Shown: positions 1 to 10,400, counted from the stretch's first letter. The stretch: 34,868 bases of DNA from an uncultured Bacteroidales bacterium (GCA_910585445.1 CAJUEK010000020.1:1-34868), one strand, 5' to 3'. Notes: a model not told the origin generated them from the letters alone. A program made the numbers and translations.

Positions 1-99
1 ATATATTGCTATTTTACTAATAATTAATAACTTAATTTCGTCGAACTGACGTTAAGTATTAGGCAGATATTTGCACACGTATTAATAATCAACGACAGA

Positions 100-1347
100 A
101 TGAAAACAACATCAAGCTTCTCAAAAGGCCTTTTTGCAAAGGGCGCTTTCATCGCACTGGCTGCATTATGCATGCAGATTCCGGTGCTGCTGATCAAGAC
201 GGTCATCAATGACAGGATTGACTGCTCGTTGGGTACGGAGGCGGAGGTATCCTCTTCATGGGGCGGCAATCAGATTATCTCCGCACCTGAGCTTCTGATT
301 CCGCACCTGAAAGAAATCGAGGATGACAAAGGAAACAAATCGCTTAGCGAGGAGACTCTGCGGCATTATTCTTATGATGTGACAATGGACGGTGATGTAT
401 CGGTAGAAATGCTGCATAAATCCATTTACGACATCCCGGTCTATAGGGCAGGACTTGAAATCGACGGCAATTTCAAACTCAGCGAAAATGACATAAGGCT
501 GACATGCGGAGACTGCCGCTTAATCTTACCGCTTCACATGCGCAACGGGATTGAAGATATATGCATCAGCATCAACGGAAAGCCCATGCAGGTGGGCACA
601 TCACAGGGAGAAATAGGATGCGTAATACCACGGGACGAACTGAAACCGGGCATGATGCAATATAACGTGAAACTAAAGACAAGAGGAACGCGCTCACTCA
701 TGTTCCGGCCCAAGTCAGAAACATTGTCCGTACATCTGAAATCGGATTTTCCGTCTCCCGGATTCGTCGGAGCCTGTCTTCCGGGTAAACGTAATGTGAC
801 TGCGGAAGGGTTTGAGGCTGAATGGAGAGTGACAAGTTTGAATCTCAATTACGGATATGACGAAACTTTCGGCGTGGAACTGATTGTTCCAGTGTCTCAG
901 TATCAGCAGACAATGCGCTCCGTGAAATATTCTTTTTTGATAATACTGCTGGTATTCATGGCGATTTATCTTGTCGAATCAATATCACGGAAAAATGTCA
1001 GCATAGTGCAGTATATTGTCACGGGATTCTCGCTATGCCTGTTCTATCTGATTCTTTTGTCTCTGACTGAATATATTTCATTCTCAATGTCTTATCTTGC
1101 GGCATCGGTCATGACAACAACGGCTCTCGGGTGTTATTTTGCTGCAATACTCCGCTCCTGGAACGCCTGGCTGTTTGCCGGTGCAGTTGCCGGGCTGTAC
1201 GGCTTCATATATATCCTGCTGCAGCTTGAGACTGCCAGTCTGCTTGTCGGGACGGCCGCCTTGTTCGTACTTCTGTGCACCGTCATGTATTTCACAAGAA
1301 ATGCCGGGGATGACGGCAAATATACAACCGGCAATCAGCCGCAATAA
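100..1347 (+). CDS. creD: CreD-family inner membrane protein
   Basis: This 415-residue protein resembles the CreD (Cet) inner-membrane family, linked to envelope integrity and colicin tolerance in enterobacteria; its biochemical role is unknown. One hydrophobic segment lies near residues 12-32. A long extracytoplasmic region follows, and about five membrane segments crowd residues 275-400. The conserved family stretch before the membrane cluster (FGVELIVPVSQYQQTMRSVK, about residues 258-277) is clear. The protein is slightly shorter than the usual 440-470 residues and ends in a polar tail. The ATG at 100 is the first good start. There is only a weak promoter-like GATATTTG at 66-73 upstream. 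The gene ends in a strong hairpin terminator, so it is probably monocistronic. The family call is firm; the function in Bacteroidota is inferred. Confidence 0.85.
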   Translation: MKTTSSFSKGLFAKGAFIALAALCMQIPVLLIKTVINDRIDCSLGTEAEVSSSWGGNQIISAPELLIPHLKEIEDDKGNKSLSEETLRHYSYDVTMDGDVSVEMLHKSIYDIPVYRAGLEIDGNFKLSENDIRLTCGDCRLILPLHMRNGIEDICISINGKPMQVGTSQGEIGCVIPRDELKPGMMQYNVKLKTRGTRSLMFRPKSETLSVHLKSDFPSPGFVGACLPGKRNVTAEGFEAEWRVTSLNLNYGYDETFGVELIVPVSQYQQTMRSVKYSFLIILLVFMAIYLVESISRKNVSIVQYIVTGFSLCLFYLILLSLTEYISFSMSYLAASVMTTTALGCYFAAILRSWNAWLFAGAVAGLYGFIYILLQLETASLLVGTAALFVLLCTVMYFTRNAGDDGKYTTGNQPQ

Positions 1348-1374
1348 TCTGGCGAAGAGCAAACCATTCCGTAT

Positions 1375-1420
1375 AAACACTGTCTGAAATGCCACCACGG
1401 CTATTTCGGGCAGTGTTTTT
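1375..1420 (+). terminator. Rho-independent terminator after creD
   Basis: AAACACTG (1375-1382) pairs with CAGTGTTT (1411-1418). Inside it GAAATGCC (1386-1393) pairs with GGCTATTTC (1399-1407) with one bulged T. The structure runs directly into a T tract at 1415-1420. It lies 28 bases after the creD stop. Confidence 0.7.
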
Positions 1421-1422
1421 GA

Positions 1423-1454
1423 GTTGCATGAGATTTTTATGATTGCTATATTTG
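1423..1454 (+). promoter_or_regulatory. Putative Bacteroidetes sigma-ABfr promoter for sbcDC
   Basis: A perfect -7 box TATATTTG (1447-1454) follows GTTG (1423-1426), one mismatch from the -33 TTTG, with a 20-base spacer. Transcription would begin near 1461. That gives a leader of about 74 bases containing two tiny reading frames before sbcD. Confidence 0.6.
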
Positions 1455-1476
1455 TCTTTCTCTTCGGAGCGCCGGC

Positions 1477-1509
1477 ATGAACTTTACGGAAAACAAGCAT
1501 CCCGCATGA
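1477..1509 (+). CDS. Putative 10-codon leader ORF (uORF1) upstream of sbcD
   Basis: The frame ATG to TGA encodes MNFTENKHPA. A GGAG at 1466-1469 sits at a workable ribosome-binding distance. Its stop overlaps the start of a second small frame as ATGA (1506-1509). No homology is recognised. It may be a chance frame; the case rests on its position in the leader and the coupled overlaps. Confidence 0.3.
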   Translation: MNFTENKHPA

Positions 1510-1538
1510 AAGAGCTAAGACAAAAAGGGAAACGATGA
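1506..1538 (+). CDS. Putative 10-codon leader ORF (uORF2) overlapping the sbcD start
   Basis: The frame encodes MKELRQKGKR. Its ATG overlaps the uORF1 stop (ATGA, 1506-1509) and its TGA overlaps the sbcD ATG (ATGA, 1535-1538). The two tiny frames therefore form a relay of 4-base overlaps leading into sbcD, compatible with translational coupling. The AAGGGA at 1525-1530 would serve as the sbcD ribosome-binding site. Confidence 0.3.
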   Translation: MKELRQKGKR

Positions 1539-2734
1539 AGATAATACATACAAGCGACTGGCATCTGGGCCAGGAATTCCATACATATGACAGGACTGTG
1601 GAGCATGAAGCTTTCCTGTCCCAGCTCGCGGATATAGTAAAGGATGAAAAGCCTGACGCTCTCCTTGTCTGCGGTGACATATACCATACGGCAACACCGT
1701 CAAACTCAGTGATGCGCTTTTTCACGGAACGGCTCGACATGATACGCCAGGCCTGTCCGGGAATGAATGTGATACTTACGGCAGGCAACCATGACAGCAG
1801 CTCACGCCTTGAGATTACGCGCTCGCTGTGGGCGCATCTCGGGGTGACTGTAGTAGGACGGATAGAACGCAAGGCAGACGGGAGCGTGGACTTTGACAGG
1901 CACATTGTCCCCGTGCACGACAATGCGGGACACAAATGCGGCTATGTAGTTGCCATGCCTCATGTATTTCCACAGAATTACCCGCATATTGAAGATGCAC
2001 AGGGAGAAAACCGTCAGAAGGCATTCATGGCCAGGCTCGGCAAGCGTATCCGTGAAATCAATACTGGGGGGCTGCCTGTGGTGATGACCGCCCATATGGC
2101 CCTTACAGGCAGCGACATGTCCGGCCACGATGCCTCAAGAGGGGGAATGGACTGCACGGACATAGGAGACATTCCGGTGCCGTATGACTATCTCGCGCTC
2201 GGCCACATACATTTCCCTCAGACAATACGCGGGGGCAAAGCACGTTATTGCGGCTCACCCGTACCGGTCAGTTTTGATGAGAACTATCCGCACAGCATAT
2301 CCATAGTGACAGTAGCCAAGGATTCTCTACCAGACATAAAGACAATCAGGGTCGTCAATCCGATGCCGCTCAAGACCATACCGGAACATGCGGCAAGTTT
2401 TGATGAGGTTCTGGGGCTTCTTGGGAATTTCCCCTCAGATGAGAATGCCTATATACGGGCAAATGTGATTCTGGAGGATGTGCCTCCTGCCAATGCGTTC
2501 CTCAAGGCCTCCGAAGCTCTTTCAGGCAAAAAGGCACGCTTCTGCACATTCAGATGGGAGAAAGCCGGAAATGCTTCCCAGACATCTCCTGTCCGGCTTG
2601 ACGTGGAGCAGATACGCTCCATAAGCCCCGTCAATCTTGCCATGATGTATTACCGCGACAGGTTCGGCACTGAGATGACAGACGGGATGAAGGGCCTTTT
2701 GGAAGAAGCCATAAGAAATGTCAGCAACCAATAA
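1535..2734 (+). CDS. sbcD: Exonuclease subunit SbcD (Mre11 family)
   Basis: SbcD is the Mn-dependent calcineurin-like phosphoesterase subunit of the SbcCD nuclease, which opens hairpins and trims blocked DNA ends. The metal-binding motifs are all present: D8 and H10 (TSDWHLG), D48 (CGDIYH), N85-H86 (AGNHDSSSR), H187 (TAHMALTG) and H224/H226 (LGHIHF). The remaining C-terminal part is the capping and SbcC-binding region. The length of 399 residues is normal for the family. The ATG at 1535 gives the correct N-terminal strand MKIIHTSDWH. sbcC starts 12 bases after the stop, so the two subunits are co-transcribed from the promoter at 1423-1454. Confidence 0.97.
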   Translation: MKIIHTSDWHLGQEFHTYDRTVEHEAFLSQLADIVKDEKPDALLVCGDIYHTATPSNSVMRFFTERLDMIRQACPGMNVILTAGNHDSSSRLEITRSLWAHLGVTVVGRIERKADGSVDFDRHIVPVHDNAGHKCGYVVAMPHVFPQNYPHIEDAQGENRQKAFMARLGKRIREINTGGLPVVMTAHMALTGSDMSGHDASRGGMDCTDIGDIPVPYDYLALGHIHFPQTIRGGKARYCGSPVPVSFDENYPHSISIVTVAKDSLPDIKTIRVVNPMPLKTIPEHAASFDEVLGLLGNFPSDENAYIRANVILEDVPPANAFLKASEALSGKKARFCTFRWEKAGNASQTSPVRLDVEQIRSISPVNLAMMYYRDRFGTEMTDGMKGLLEEAIRNVSNQ

Positions 2735-2746
2735 ATTACCCTGACA

Positions 2747-5700
2747 ATGAAACTCCTTAAGCTTACGATACACAATATTGCATCCATAGAGGATGCCGTC
2801 CTGGACTTTGAAAATGGACCGCTTGCCGAAGATACGCGTTTTCTGATATGCGGCCCGCTCGGCTCCGGCAAGACAACTATACTGGACTCCATATGCCTGG
2901 CATTGTACAATACGACTCCACGGCTCAAAAGTGCCGCAAATGAAATATATACAGACAGTTATGCCGATTTTAAGACGACCAGGGATGACGGAGGCGTGAG
3001 TATTGGCGACCCAAGAATGCTTATGCGGAGGGGAGCGGCATCAGCATTTGTCGAACTTGTGTTCACTGACAGGAATGACAATGTCCTTACCGCATTATGG
3101 ATCTGCTCAAAGGCTCGTGAGCGCTCAGACGGAAAGATTCAGGATGTAAAATGGACGCTTTCAGATTCGCTCGGGAACGGGATATGCTCACGAAAGAGCG
3201 AGACAGAAAGGGAGATTGTCTCCCGCATAGGGCTGACATTCGAGCAGTTCAGCCGCACTACGATGCTTGCACAAGGTGATTTCACACGTTTTCTCAAGGC
3301 GAAAGACTCCGAAAAGTCCGACATCCTCGAAAAACTGACAGGAACAGGGATATATTCCCTCATAAGCATGTCCATCCAGAAAACCACGACGGAGCGTAAA
3401 GAGGAAATGGTGCGCAGAAACGCTGAAATCAATGGAATCGTACTGCTTGACGGGGAAGAGCGGGAAGCGATTGAGGCACGTATAGCCGGATACGGTAAAA
3501 AGCTGGAGGAAATGGCGGAGGAAGAAAAGCGGCTCCGCTCTGAGCATGAGCGACTGGACAATATGGCAAGGCTTTCAAACCTCATTTCACAGTGCAGTGC
3601 AAAAATGTCCGGCCTTAGCGGTGAATATCTCAAGCTGTCTTCCGGCCTGGAGTTCATGAACGCTTATGTCGTGCGGCAGGAGACAGCTTTGAAGGAAACG
3701 GAAGCCTTCATTGAAAAGGAGAAGGGCAATGCTCAGATGTACTCCAAGGCAGAGGCGGTAAAGCTGCTCCTGAGCCAGGCGGTGAAAGCGGAGTCCGGCA
3801 GGGCAAGGCATATTGCGGAAGCCTGCAGGCTCGAGAGTGAAATATCCGGCCTGGAAAAGTCGCTTTCATCTGTGCAGGAAAAGCTGCGGATTCAGCATCA
3901 GGGCAATGCGCTGATAGTACTGGAACTTGACAAGGCCCGTAATCTCCTTTCTCAGATGGATCTGGCAGGACTTGTGCGTCAGAAAGAGGAGGCCCATGCA
4001 AGATTGTCCGGACTTAGGGAACTTGCAGCCATGCATGATGCCGCCCTTAAGGCAGAATCGGAACACAGCCGGCTTTCAGCGAAGATCTCAGATTGTATCA
4101 AGCATATGGAAATGCTTGCGGCCAGGGCCAAGGATTTGGACGGCAAGGAAGCAGAGACCATGGAGCAGTATAAAATGCAGGAAAAGATATTCGAGGCCAA
4201 GAAAACAGCATGCGAGGATATCCTTAAAGAAATACGGGCAAGTCTTTCAGAAGGGGAGGACTGCCCTTTGTGCGGCCAGAAAATAGCTCGGCTTACACGT
4301 GACGAGGAATTTGAGTCTGTTCTTGAACCGGAAAAAAAGAAAAAAGACGAATTATGGGAGGCTGCACTTCTTGCAAGACAAGGCGCAGATTCATGTCACG
4401 CTGAGATTAAAGAGGCTGGCAAGACTCTGGAGGCTGACAAAAAGCATGAGAGTCTGGCTGCTGCGGAGCATGAGAACTGCCTTAGGAAGCTCAAGGAACA
4501 TGCTTTATATGGTGCCTTTCCTGAAGCGTCCATGGTTGCTGAAGCATCAGCCCCAGCCGAAGATAAGGTCAAGGCATTGGCTGGACAGATTGAAACTGCA
4601 ATGGAGCAGCAGAAAAAAGTGAATATCCTGCAAAAGCAGAAGGACGGCTCAGATGATGAAATCAGAAAGACAACAGAAGAGGCGGAAGCGATAAGCAAGC
4701 AGATTGCCGACAGGAAGGCATTGGCTGCATCTTCCGTTCAGGCGGCAGCTGAACTGGCAGGGAGATTTGAAGAAAATGTGGCCGGAGCCGATGCCATTTT
4801 GGGCAGGATAAGCGACTGGAAGACGCTCTGGAAAGCCAATCACGGGGAATTCATGGAAAAGTTTGAGGCCTCGGCCCGCAAATATGAAGAGGAATGCGCC
4901 AATGCGGAAAAGACAAGGAACAATATACTTCTCACAAAATCCGCATATGCCTCAGCAATGTCATGCAAGGCGGAAATATCGGCCCTGTGCCCAGAATGGG
5001 GTAATTTGGCCCCCTTGCCTCCGGCAAAGGCGGAAGGTCTGCCGGAAAGATGGAACAAGCTGTTCGCAGATGTACAGTCGCTTCATGACGAGCATCTTAA
5101 AGCGGCAGGAGAACTTGACAAATTACGTAATGAGACAGGAATCGGTGATGAAAAGGGCCTGATGGAGGCGTCATCTGCCATTGCTGCAAAAGCCTCTGCA
5201 ATACGTGCGGCATATGACGAATGCAAGGCCATGCAGGGCGCGGACATGGAGAAACTGTCGAATGATGAGACCCAGCGCGAAAGGCTCGGAAAAGCAGTAG
5301 CGGAAGCGGAAAAGGCCAGAATCGGGTACGAGCAGTGGCACAAGCTGTACGAAATATTCGGAAGCAGCGACGGGAAGAAGTTCAGGAACATTGCCCAAAG
5401 TTATGTGCTGCGGCAATTGCTGACAGGAGCGAACGAATATCTGCATCAGCTGACTGACCGTTATGAACTTGAAGCCCAGCCAGGTTCCCTGACGATTCTT
5501 CTGAAAGACAAGGAGGCGGGTGGAGTGCTCAGGCCTACATCCACCATTTCTGGAGGAGAAAGTTTCCTGACGTCCCTGTCTCTTGCGCTCGGTCTGTCTT
5601 CATTGGGCAGCAGGGCTGCATCCATGGACATTCTTTTCATCGACGAGGGATTCGGCACGCTTGACGGAACTTATCTTGAGACTGTAATGAATGCACTTGA

Positions 5701-5839
5701 ACATCTGCATCAGATGGGAGGCCGCAAAGTCGGGATTATCAGCCATGTGGAAAGTCTCAAGGAAAGGTTGGCAACACAAGTTCAGGTTGTACGTGTGAGC
5801 AGCACGTTGAGCCGTATTGAAATCAAAAACACATTATAG
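2747..5839 (+). CDS. sbcC: Exonuclease subunit SbcC (Rad50-like SMC ATPase)
   Basis: This 1030-residue ATPase partners SbcD. The N-terminal ABC half carries Walker A (GPLGSGKTT, about residue 36-44) and a Q-loop region. Two long Glu/Lys/Ala-rich coiled-coil arms flank a zinc hook, CPLCG, with the cysteines at residues 506 and 509, close to the midpoint. The C-terminal half has the ABC signature ISGGES (about residue 930), Walker B ILFIDEG (about 960) and the switch histidine in ISHVE. All expected parts are present and intact. The protein would dimerise through the hook and gate DNA access to SbcD. A GNAT gene follows 10 bases downstream and is probably in the same transcript. Confidence 0.97.
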   Translation: MKLLKLTIHNIASIEDAVLDFENGPLAEDTRFLICGPLGSGKTTILDSICLALYNTTPRLKSAANEIYTDSYADFKTTRDDGGVSIGDPRMLMRRGAASAFVELVFTDRNDNVLTALWICSKARERSDGKIQDVKWTLSDSLGNGICSRKSETEREIVSRIGLTFEQFSRTTMLAQGDFTRFLKAKDSEKSDILEKLTGTGIYSLISMSIQKTTTERKEEMVRRNAEINGIVLLDGEEREAIEARIAGYGKKLEEMAEEEKRLRSEHERLDNMARLSNLISQCSAKMSGLSGEYLKLSSGLEFMNAYVVRQETALKETEAFIEKEKGNAQMYSKAEAVKLLLSQAVKAESGRARHIAEACRLESEISGLEKSLSSVQEKLRIQHQGNALIVLELDKARNLLSQMDLAGLVRQKEEAHARLSGLRELAAMHDAALKAESEHSRLSAKISDCIKHMEMLAARAKDLDGKEAETMEQYKMQEKIFEAKKTACEDILKEIRASLSEGEDCPLCGQKIARLTRDEEFESVLEPEKKKKDELWEAALLARQGADSCHAEIKEAGKTLEADKKHESLAAAEHENCLRKLKEHALYGAFPEASMVAEASAPAEDKVKALAGQIETAMEQQKKVNILQKQKDGSDDEIRKTTEEAEAISKQIADRKALAASSVQAAAELAGRFEENVAGADAILGRISDWKTLWKANHGEFMEKFEASARKYEEECANAEKTRNNILLTKSAYASAMSCKAEISALCPEWGNLAPLPPAKAEGLPERWNKLFADVQSLHDEHLKAAGELDKLRNETGIGDEKGLMEASSAIAAKASAIRAAYDECKAMQGADMEKLSNDETQRERLGKAVAEAEKARIGYEQWHKLYEIFGSSDGKKFRNIAQSYVLRQLLTGANEYLHQLTDRYELEAQPGSLTILLKDKEAGGVLRPTSTISGGESFLTSLSLALGLSSLGSRAASMDILFIDEGFGTLDGTYLETVMNALEHLHQMGGRKVGIISHVESLKERLATQVQVVRVSSTLSRIEIKNTL

Positions 5840-5849
5840 GAGAACAATT

Positions 5850-6428
5850 ATGGAAAGAATCGTGATAAGGGATGCCGTGCAGGAAGATGCGCCTTTCATT
5901 GCAAAATGCGTTGTGGAGGCAATGGGGATGCCGTGCTTCAATCCTGAGAACATGCAGGAAGATACGGCAGTTCTTTTGGAAGTCATGGAAGAGTTGTGCC
6001 GCATGGAGGAGAGCCTGTACAGCTGGAAGCATGCCGATATGGCGATTGACGCAGCTACAGGAGAGCCGGCAGGATGCCTGATAAGCTATAACGGCGGCTT
6101 GTATGCCGGCCTTCGCCAAAAGACATTCTCATATGCCCGGCAGCGCATCGGAAAAGAGATGCCTGAGTCCGGCATGGAAACCCAGGCGGGTGAGTTCTAT
6201 ATGGATTCCCTTGCCGTGCTTCCGGAATACCGCGGCTTCAAGACCGGCAGAAAGCTGATGCTCAATGCAGTCAGAAAGGGCAGGGAAGCCGGAATAGATA
6301 AAACAAGCCTGATTGTGGACAAGGAAGCCCCCGGACTTCAGGCCTATTACGCGTCAGCAGGCTTTGTTCCGGACGGGGAAATGATTTTCTTTGGACACCC
6401 TTATGTCAGGATGGTTTCACAGAAGTAA
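5850..6428 (+). CDS. GNAT-family N-acetyltransferase
   Basis: This is a protein of about 192 residues with a GNAT fold. The acetyl-CoA-binding motif A region is MDSLAVLPEYRGFKTGRKL. It is followed by the YYASAGF segment typical of strand/helix motif B. The loop RGFKTG is a slightly altered form of the canonical R/QxxGxG/A. The ATG at 5850 is chosen over an in-frame ATG at 5817 because the latter would lie inside sbcC and an AGGAGA (5838-5843) precedes 5850 at ideal distance. The substrate (small molecule or protein N-terminus) cannot be told from sequence. It is probably co-transcribed with sbcDC, but a link to DNA repair is not implied by the family. Confidence 0.88.
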   Translation: MERIVIRDAVQEDAPFIAKCVVEAMGMPCFNPENMQEDTAVLLEVMEELCRMEESLYSWKHADMAIDAATGEPAGCLISYNGGLYAGLRQKTFSYARQRIGKEMPESGMETQAGEFYMDSLAVLPEYRGFKTGRKLMLNAVRKGREAGIDKTSLIVDKEAPGLQAYYASAGFVPDGEMIFFGHPYVRMVSQK

Positions 6429-6431
6429 GAA

Positions 6432-7274
6432 TCATGCCAGTTGCCGGACTTGTTCTTCATCAAGTCCGGTAATTGATGCAATCTGCGCGAAAGGCATGCC
6501 CGCTTCAAGCATTTTCTTCGCCACTTCCAATGCCTTGTCCTCCCGGCCTTTTGCCTCACCTTCTGCCAATCCCTGCTGCCTTGCGAAATCAATAGTATTT
6601 TCGTAATCGTAAATCATCTTCTGAGATTCTTGATAGTTAATATATTGTTCCGCGGTAAAGTTACATAATTCCGCCATTTCAAACAAGCGGTCAAATTCTT
6701 TTCCGTCAAATACGACCGACCTGCTTTTAAGGCGGGACATGTTCTTCAAAAGATACATCCACTTGTCAGAGCCGGTATCGTCCTCACGCAGCCTGTATGA
6801 AGAATGATACCTTTCGGCATTCCAGCCGGTCCCATGCTCCATTCTGAAGTTAACCACAGCAATGAAACGTATCGGCTTGAGATTGAAGTCCCATCTGAAG
6901 CATGAAGGATCTCCATTCTTCTCAATATGCTTTTCCTTTGCCAGGACAGCCTGATTGATTACCGGGTAGCTCGTATAAAACAATGCCCTGTCACGGAAAT
7001 GAGCCTGCTGGGCAAGCTGCATCTCTATTATATACTCTTCTCCCGAAAGAGTCCTGACAGCAATGTCAAATACCGCCTTGCGGTCATCAGCAGTCGGGCC
7101 GAGATGTTCCGTATTCTGAAATGTGACATCTGCAATCTTGCCGTTCCCCACAATACGGTTAAGGAATGAGATAAGTATGTCCTTGCATTCCTCGCTCCCG
7201 AATATTCTCTTGAACATGTAATCATTGGTCAGATTGGCATAGCCGCCATGCTGCGCGACCTCTTGTGTTTCCAT
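6432..7274 (-). CDS. Rpn-family PD-(D/E)XK nuclease / putative transposase
   Basis: This protein of about 280 residues matches the Rpn (recombination-promoting nuclease) family, very common in Bacteroidota. The conserved N-terminal LTNDYMFKRIFG opens the nuclease fold. The catalytic core shows the expected Asp (VFDIAV) and a Glu-x-Gln (IIEMQLA). The charged C-terminal tail AEGEAKGREDKALEVAKKML is the family's usual helical end. ATG 7274 is preferred over 7310 because the conserved region begins soon after it. A -7-like TATGTTTG lies upstream at 7304-7311 on this strand, without a convincing -33 box. The gene is convergent with the GNAT gene, only 3 bases apart. Such genes act in recA-independent DNA exchange in E. 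coli; the role here is inferred. Confidence 0.88.
   Translation of the reverse strand: METQEVAQHGGYANLTNDYMFKRIFGSEECKDILISFLNRIVGNGKIADVTFQNTEHLGPTADDRKAVFDIAVRTLSGEEYIIEMQLAQQAHFRDRALFYTSYPVINQAVLAKEKHIEKNGDPSCFRWDFNLKPIRFIAVVNFRMEHGTGWNAERYHSSYRLREDDTGSDKWMYLLKNMSRLKSRSVVFDGKEFDRLFEMAELCNFTAEQYINYQESQKMIYDYENTIDFARQQGLAEGEAKGREDKALEVAKKMLEAGMPFAQIASITGLDEEQVRQLA
6444..6469. repeat. Perfect 9-bp inverted repeat at the convergent gene ends
   Basis: CCGGACTTG (6444-6452) and CAAGTCCGG (6461-6469) form a GC-rich stem with an 8-base loop. It lies inside the last codons of the Rpn gene and just past the GNAT stop. It could slow or end transcription arriving from either side. Neither flank has a clear T tract, so it is not a canonical terminator. 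Confidence 0.5.
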
Positions 7275-7423
7275 ATTTATCCGTTTTGATGTCAGTGACA
7301 CGGCAAACATATGAAAACGGCAACCGAAAGCAGCATTTTTAAAGATTTTTTAATCAGATTTTTCTTTTTCTTTAAAAAACCTCCTCTTCTGATGACATGC
7401 CCAGTAAAAATCCGGCATTACTG

Positions 7424-10400
7424 TCAATACTCGCTCCAGCTTCGGATGGCGATGTCGTCCGGACCCATGGTGCAGAATGCGCCGATGAAAGCGCCGGCCA
7501 GACGGGCATTGGTCAGCAGGGGAATATTCAGGTCTATGGCAGCGCGGCGGATGCGGTAGCCGTTGCCCAGTTCGCCTGCAGTCAGATTCTTCGGGATATT
7601 CACCACCATGTCAATCTCCTTTCTGTGCAGCATCTCCAGTGCCTGAGGCTCACCTGTCTCACCAGGCCAATATACAAGAGTATTCTCCACACCCTGCTCC
7701 GTAAGGAACCTTGACGTTCCGCCTGTCGCAAACAACTTGTAGCCTTTCTCCACAAGCATCTTCGCGGCACCGAGCATTTCCGCTTTCTGCTTGGCATTTC
7801 CGGTTGACAACAAAATGTTCTTGCGAGGAATACGGTATCCTACCGAAAGCATCGCTTTAAGCACAGCACAAGGGGAGTCCTCCCCGATGCATCCCACCTC
7901 TCCGGTTGAAGCCATATCGACTCCGAGCACCGGGTCCGCTTTCTGAAGACGGTTGAACGAGAACTGGCTGGCCTTGATTCCCACATAGTCCAGGTCAAAC
8001 AGGCTTGTGTCAGGCTTGTTGACTTCCACTCCAAGCATTACCTTCGTGGCAAGCTCGATGAAATTATATTTCAATACCTTACTCACGAAAGGGAAAGAAC
8101 GTGACGCACGCAGGTTGCATTCGATTACCTTGATGTCATTATCCCTTGCGAGGAACTGTATGTTGAACGGTCCCGATATCTCCAGTTCCTTGGCAATCTG
8201 GCGCGAAATCCTCTTGATGCGCCTCATTGTCCCGACATAAAGCTTCTGAGGAGGGAACTGTATCGTGGCATCTCCCGAATGCACTCCGGCAAACTCGATA
8301 TGCTCACTAATCGCATAAACCAGAATCTCACCGTTGCGCGCGACCGCATCCATCTCCACTTCCTTGGCATGCTCAATGAACTGGCTTACCACAACAGGGT
8401 GCTTCTTGGACACATCCGCAGCCAGTTTGAGGAAACGTTCCAATTCCTCATGGTTGGAACATACGTTCATTGCAGCACCACTGAGCACATAAGACGGGCG
8501 CACCAGCACCGGAAAACCAACCTCCTCTACAAATGCACCGATATCCTCCATGGACGTCAGCGCCCTCCATTGCGGCTGGTCAACCCCTATCCTGTCCAAC
8601 ATAGCAGAAAACTTGTCCCTGTCCTCGGCATTGTCAATGCTCCTTGCACTTGTCCCGAGAATGTTCATCCCTTGCTCATCAAGGCGCATTGCCAGGTTGT
8701 TCGGAATCTGCCCTCCTGTTGAAACGATGACACCATGAGGAGTCTCTTTCTCTATGATATCCATGACCCTCTCAAACGTCAGCTCGTCAAAATACAGGCG
8801 GTCGCAAATGTCATAGTCCGTAGAAACCGTCTCAGGATTGTAATTTATCATTACTGAGCGCCATCCGTTGCTCCGGACAGTATTGAGAGCCTGCACACCG
8901 CACCAGTCAAACTCAACCGAGGAACCAATCCTGTATGCACCGGAGCCGAGAACAACTACCGAACGCCCGTCATTCTCATACTCAATGTCGTCAGCGCATC
9001 CTTTGTAAGTCAGGTAAAGATAATTTGTCATTGCAGGATACTCGGCACCGAGTGTGTCAATCTGCTTCACGACAGGAACGATGCCAAGACTCTTCCGCAA
9101 CGCGCGCACTTTCAGGGCTGCTTCCTCCATATCATCGCCCAAATCGGTCGCACGGGCAATCTGAAAGTCACTGAATCCCTGCACTTTAGCCCGCCGGAGC
9201 AATGTGGCATCTGAAATTCCCGAAGCATGCAGCTGCAAGGAAGTCTGCATAATGCCCTCCAGCTTGTACAGGAACCACTTGTCAATCTTTGTCAGCTCAT
9301 GTATCCGCTCCACGTCATACCCGGCCCTCAAAGCCTTGCTTATCACAAATATGCGCTTGTCCGTAGGCTCCCGCAATGCCTTGTCTATATCAGGAATCAC
9401 AAGTTCCTTATTCTCCGTGAAACCATGCATGCCCTGTCCGATCATCCTCAGGCCCTTCTGGATGGCCTCCTCAAAAGTGCGGCCGATTGCCATAACCTCT
9501 CCCACGGACTTCATGGAAGAGCCGAGTTCGCGGTCAACCCCATGGAATTTCCCCAGATCCCAGCGAGGAATCTTGCACACCACATAATCCAGTGCAGGCT
9601 CGAAAAACGCGCTCGTTGACCTCGTTACGGAATTTTTCAGGTCAAACAGCCCGTATCCCAACCCGAGCTTTGCCGCAATGAATGCAAGAGGGTAGCCCGT
9701 AGCCTTTGAGGCCAGTGCCGAAGAGCGGCTCAGACGCGCATTCACCTCAATCACACGATAATCTTCCGACTCAGGGTCAAGAGCATACTGCACATTGCAT
9801 TCTCCGACTATTCCGATATGCCTGATGATGCGGATTGCCAGCTCACGCAGCTTGTGATACTCGCTGTTAGTCAAGGTCTGGGAAGGAGCGACCACAATAG
9901 ATTCACCTGTATGGATGCCAAGAGGGTCGAAATTCTCCATGTTGCAGACCGTTATGCAGTTGTCATGACAGTCGCGCACCACTTCATATTCCACTTCCTT
10001 CCATCCGCGCAGACTTTTCTCCACAAGCACCTGTGGAGAGAAAGCGAAGGCCTTTTCCGCAAGCGCGTCCAGCTCGCTCTCATTGTCGCAGAAGCCGGAA
10101 CCCAGCCCTCCGAGTGCATATGCGGCGCGTATGATTACAGGATAGCCCAGTTCTGAAGCTGCCTTTCTCGCATCCGCGATATTGTCAACCGCATGTGACT
10201 TGATGGTACGGACATCTATTTCATCCAATTTACGGACGAAAAGTTCCCTGTCTTCGGTATCTATGATGGCCTGCACAGGAGTTCCGAGTACCTGCACGCC
10301 GTATTTTTCAAAAATCCCGTTCTTATAAAGCTCCACACCGCAATTGAGGGCAGTCTGGCCTCCGAAAGAAAGCAGGATTCCGTCAGGACGCTCCTTTGCT

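Noticed and set aside
1084..1935. A 283-codon open frame on the minus strand.
   Set aside because: It lies antisense to creD and sbcD, crosses the terminator and promoter between them, and shows no recognisable domain.
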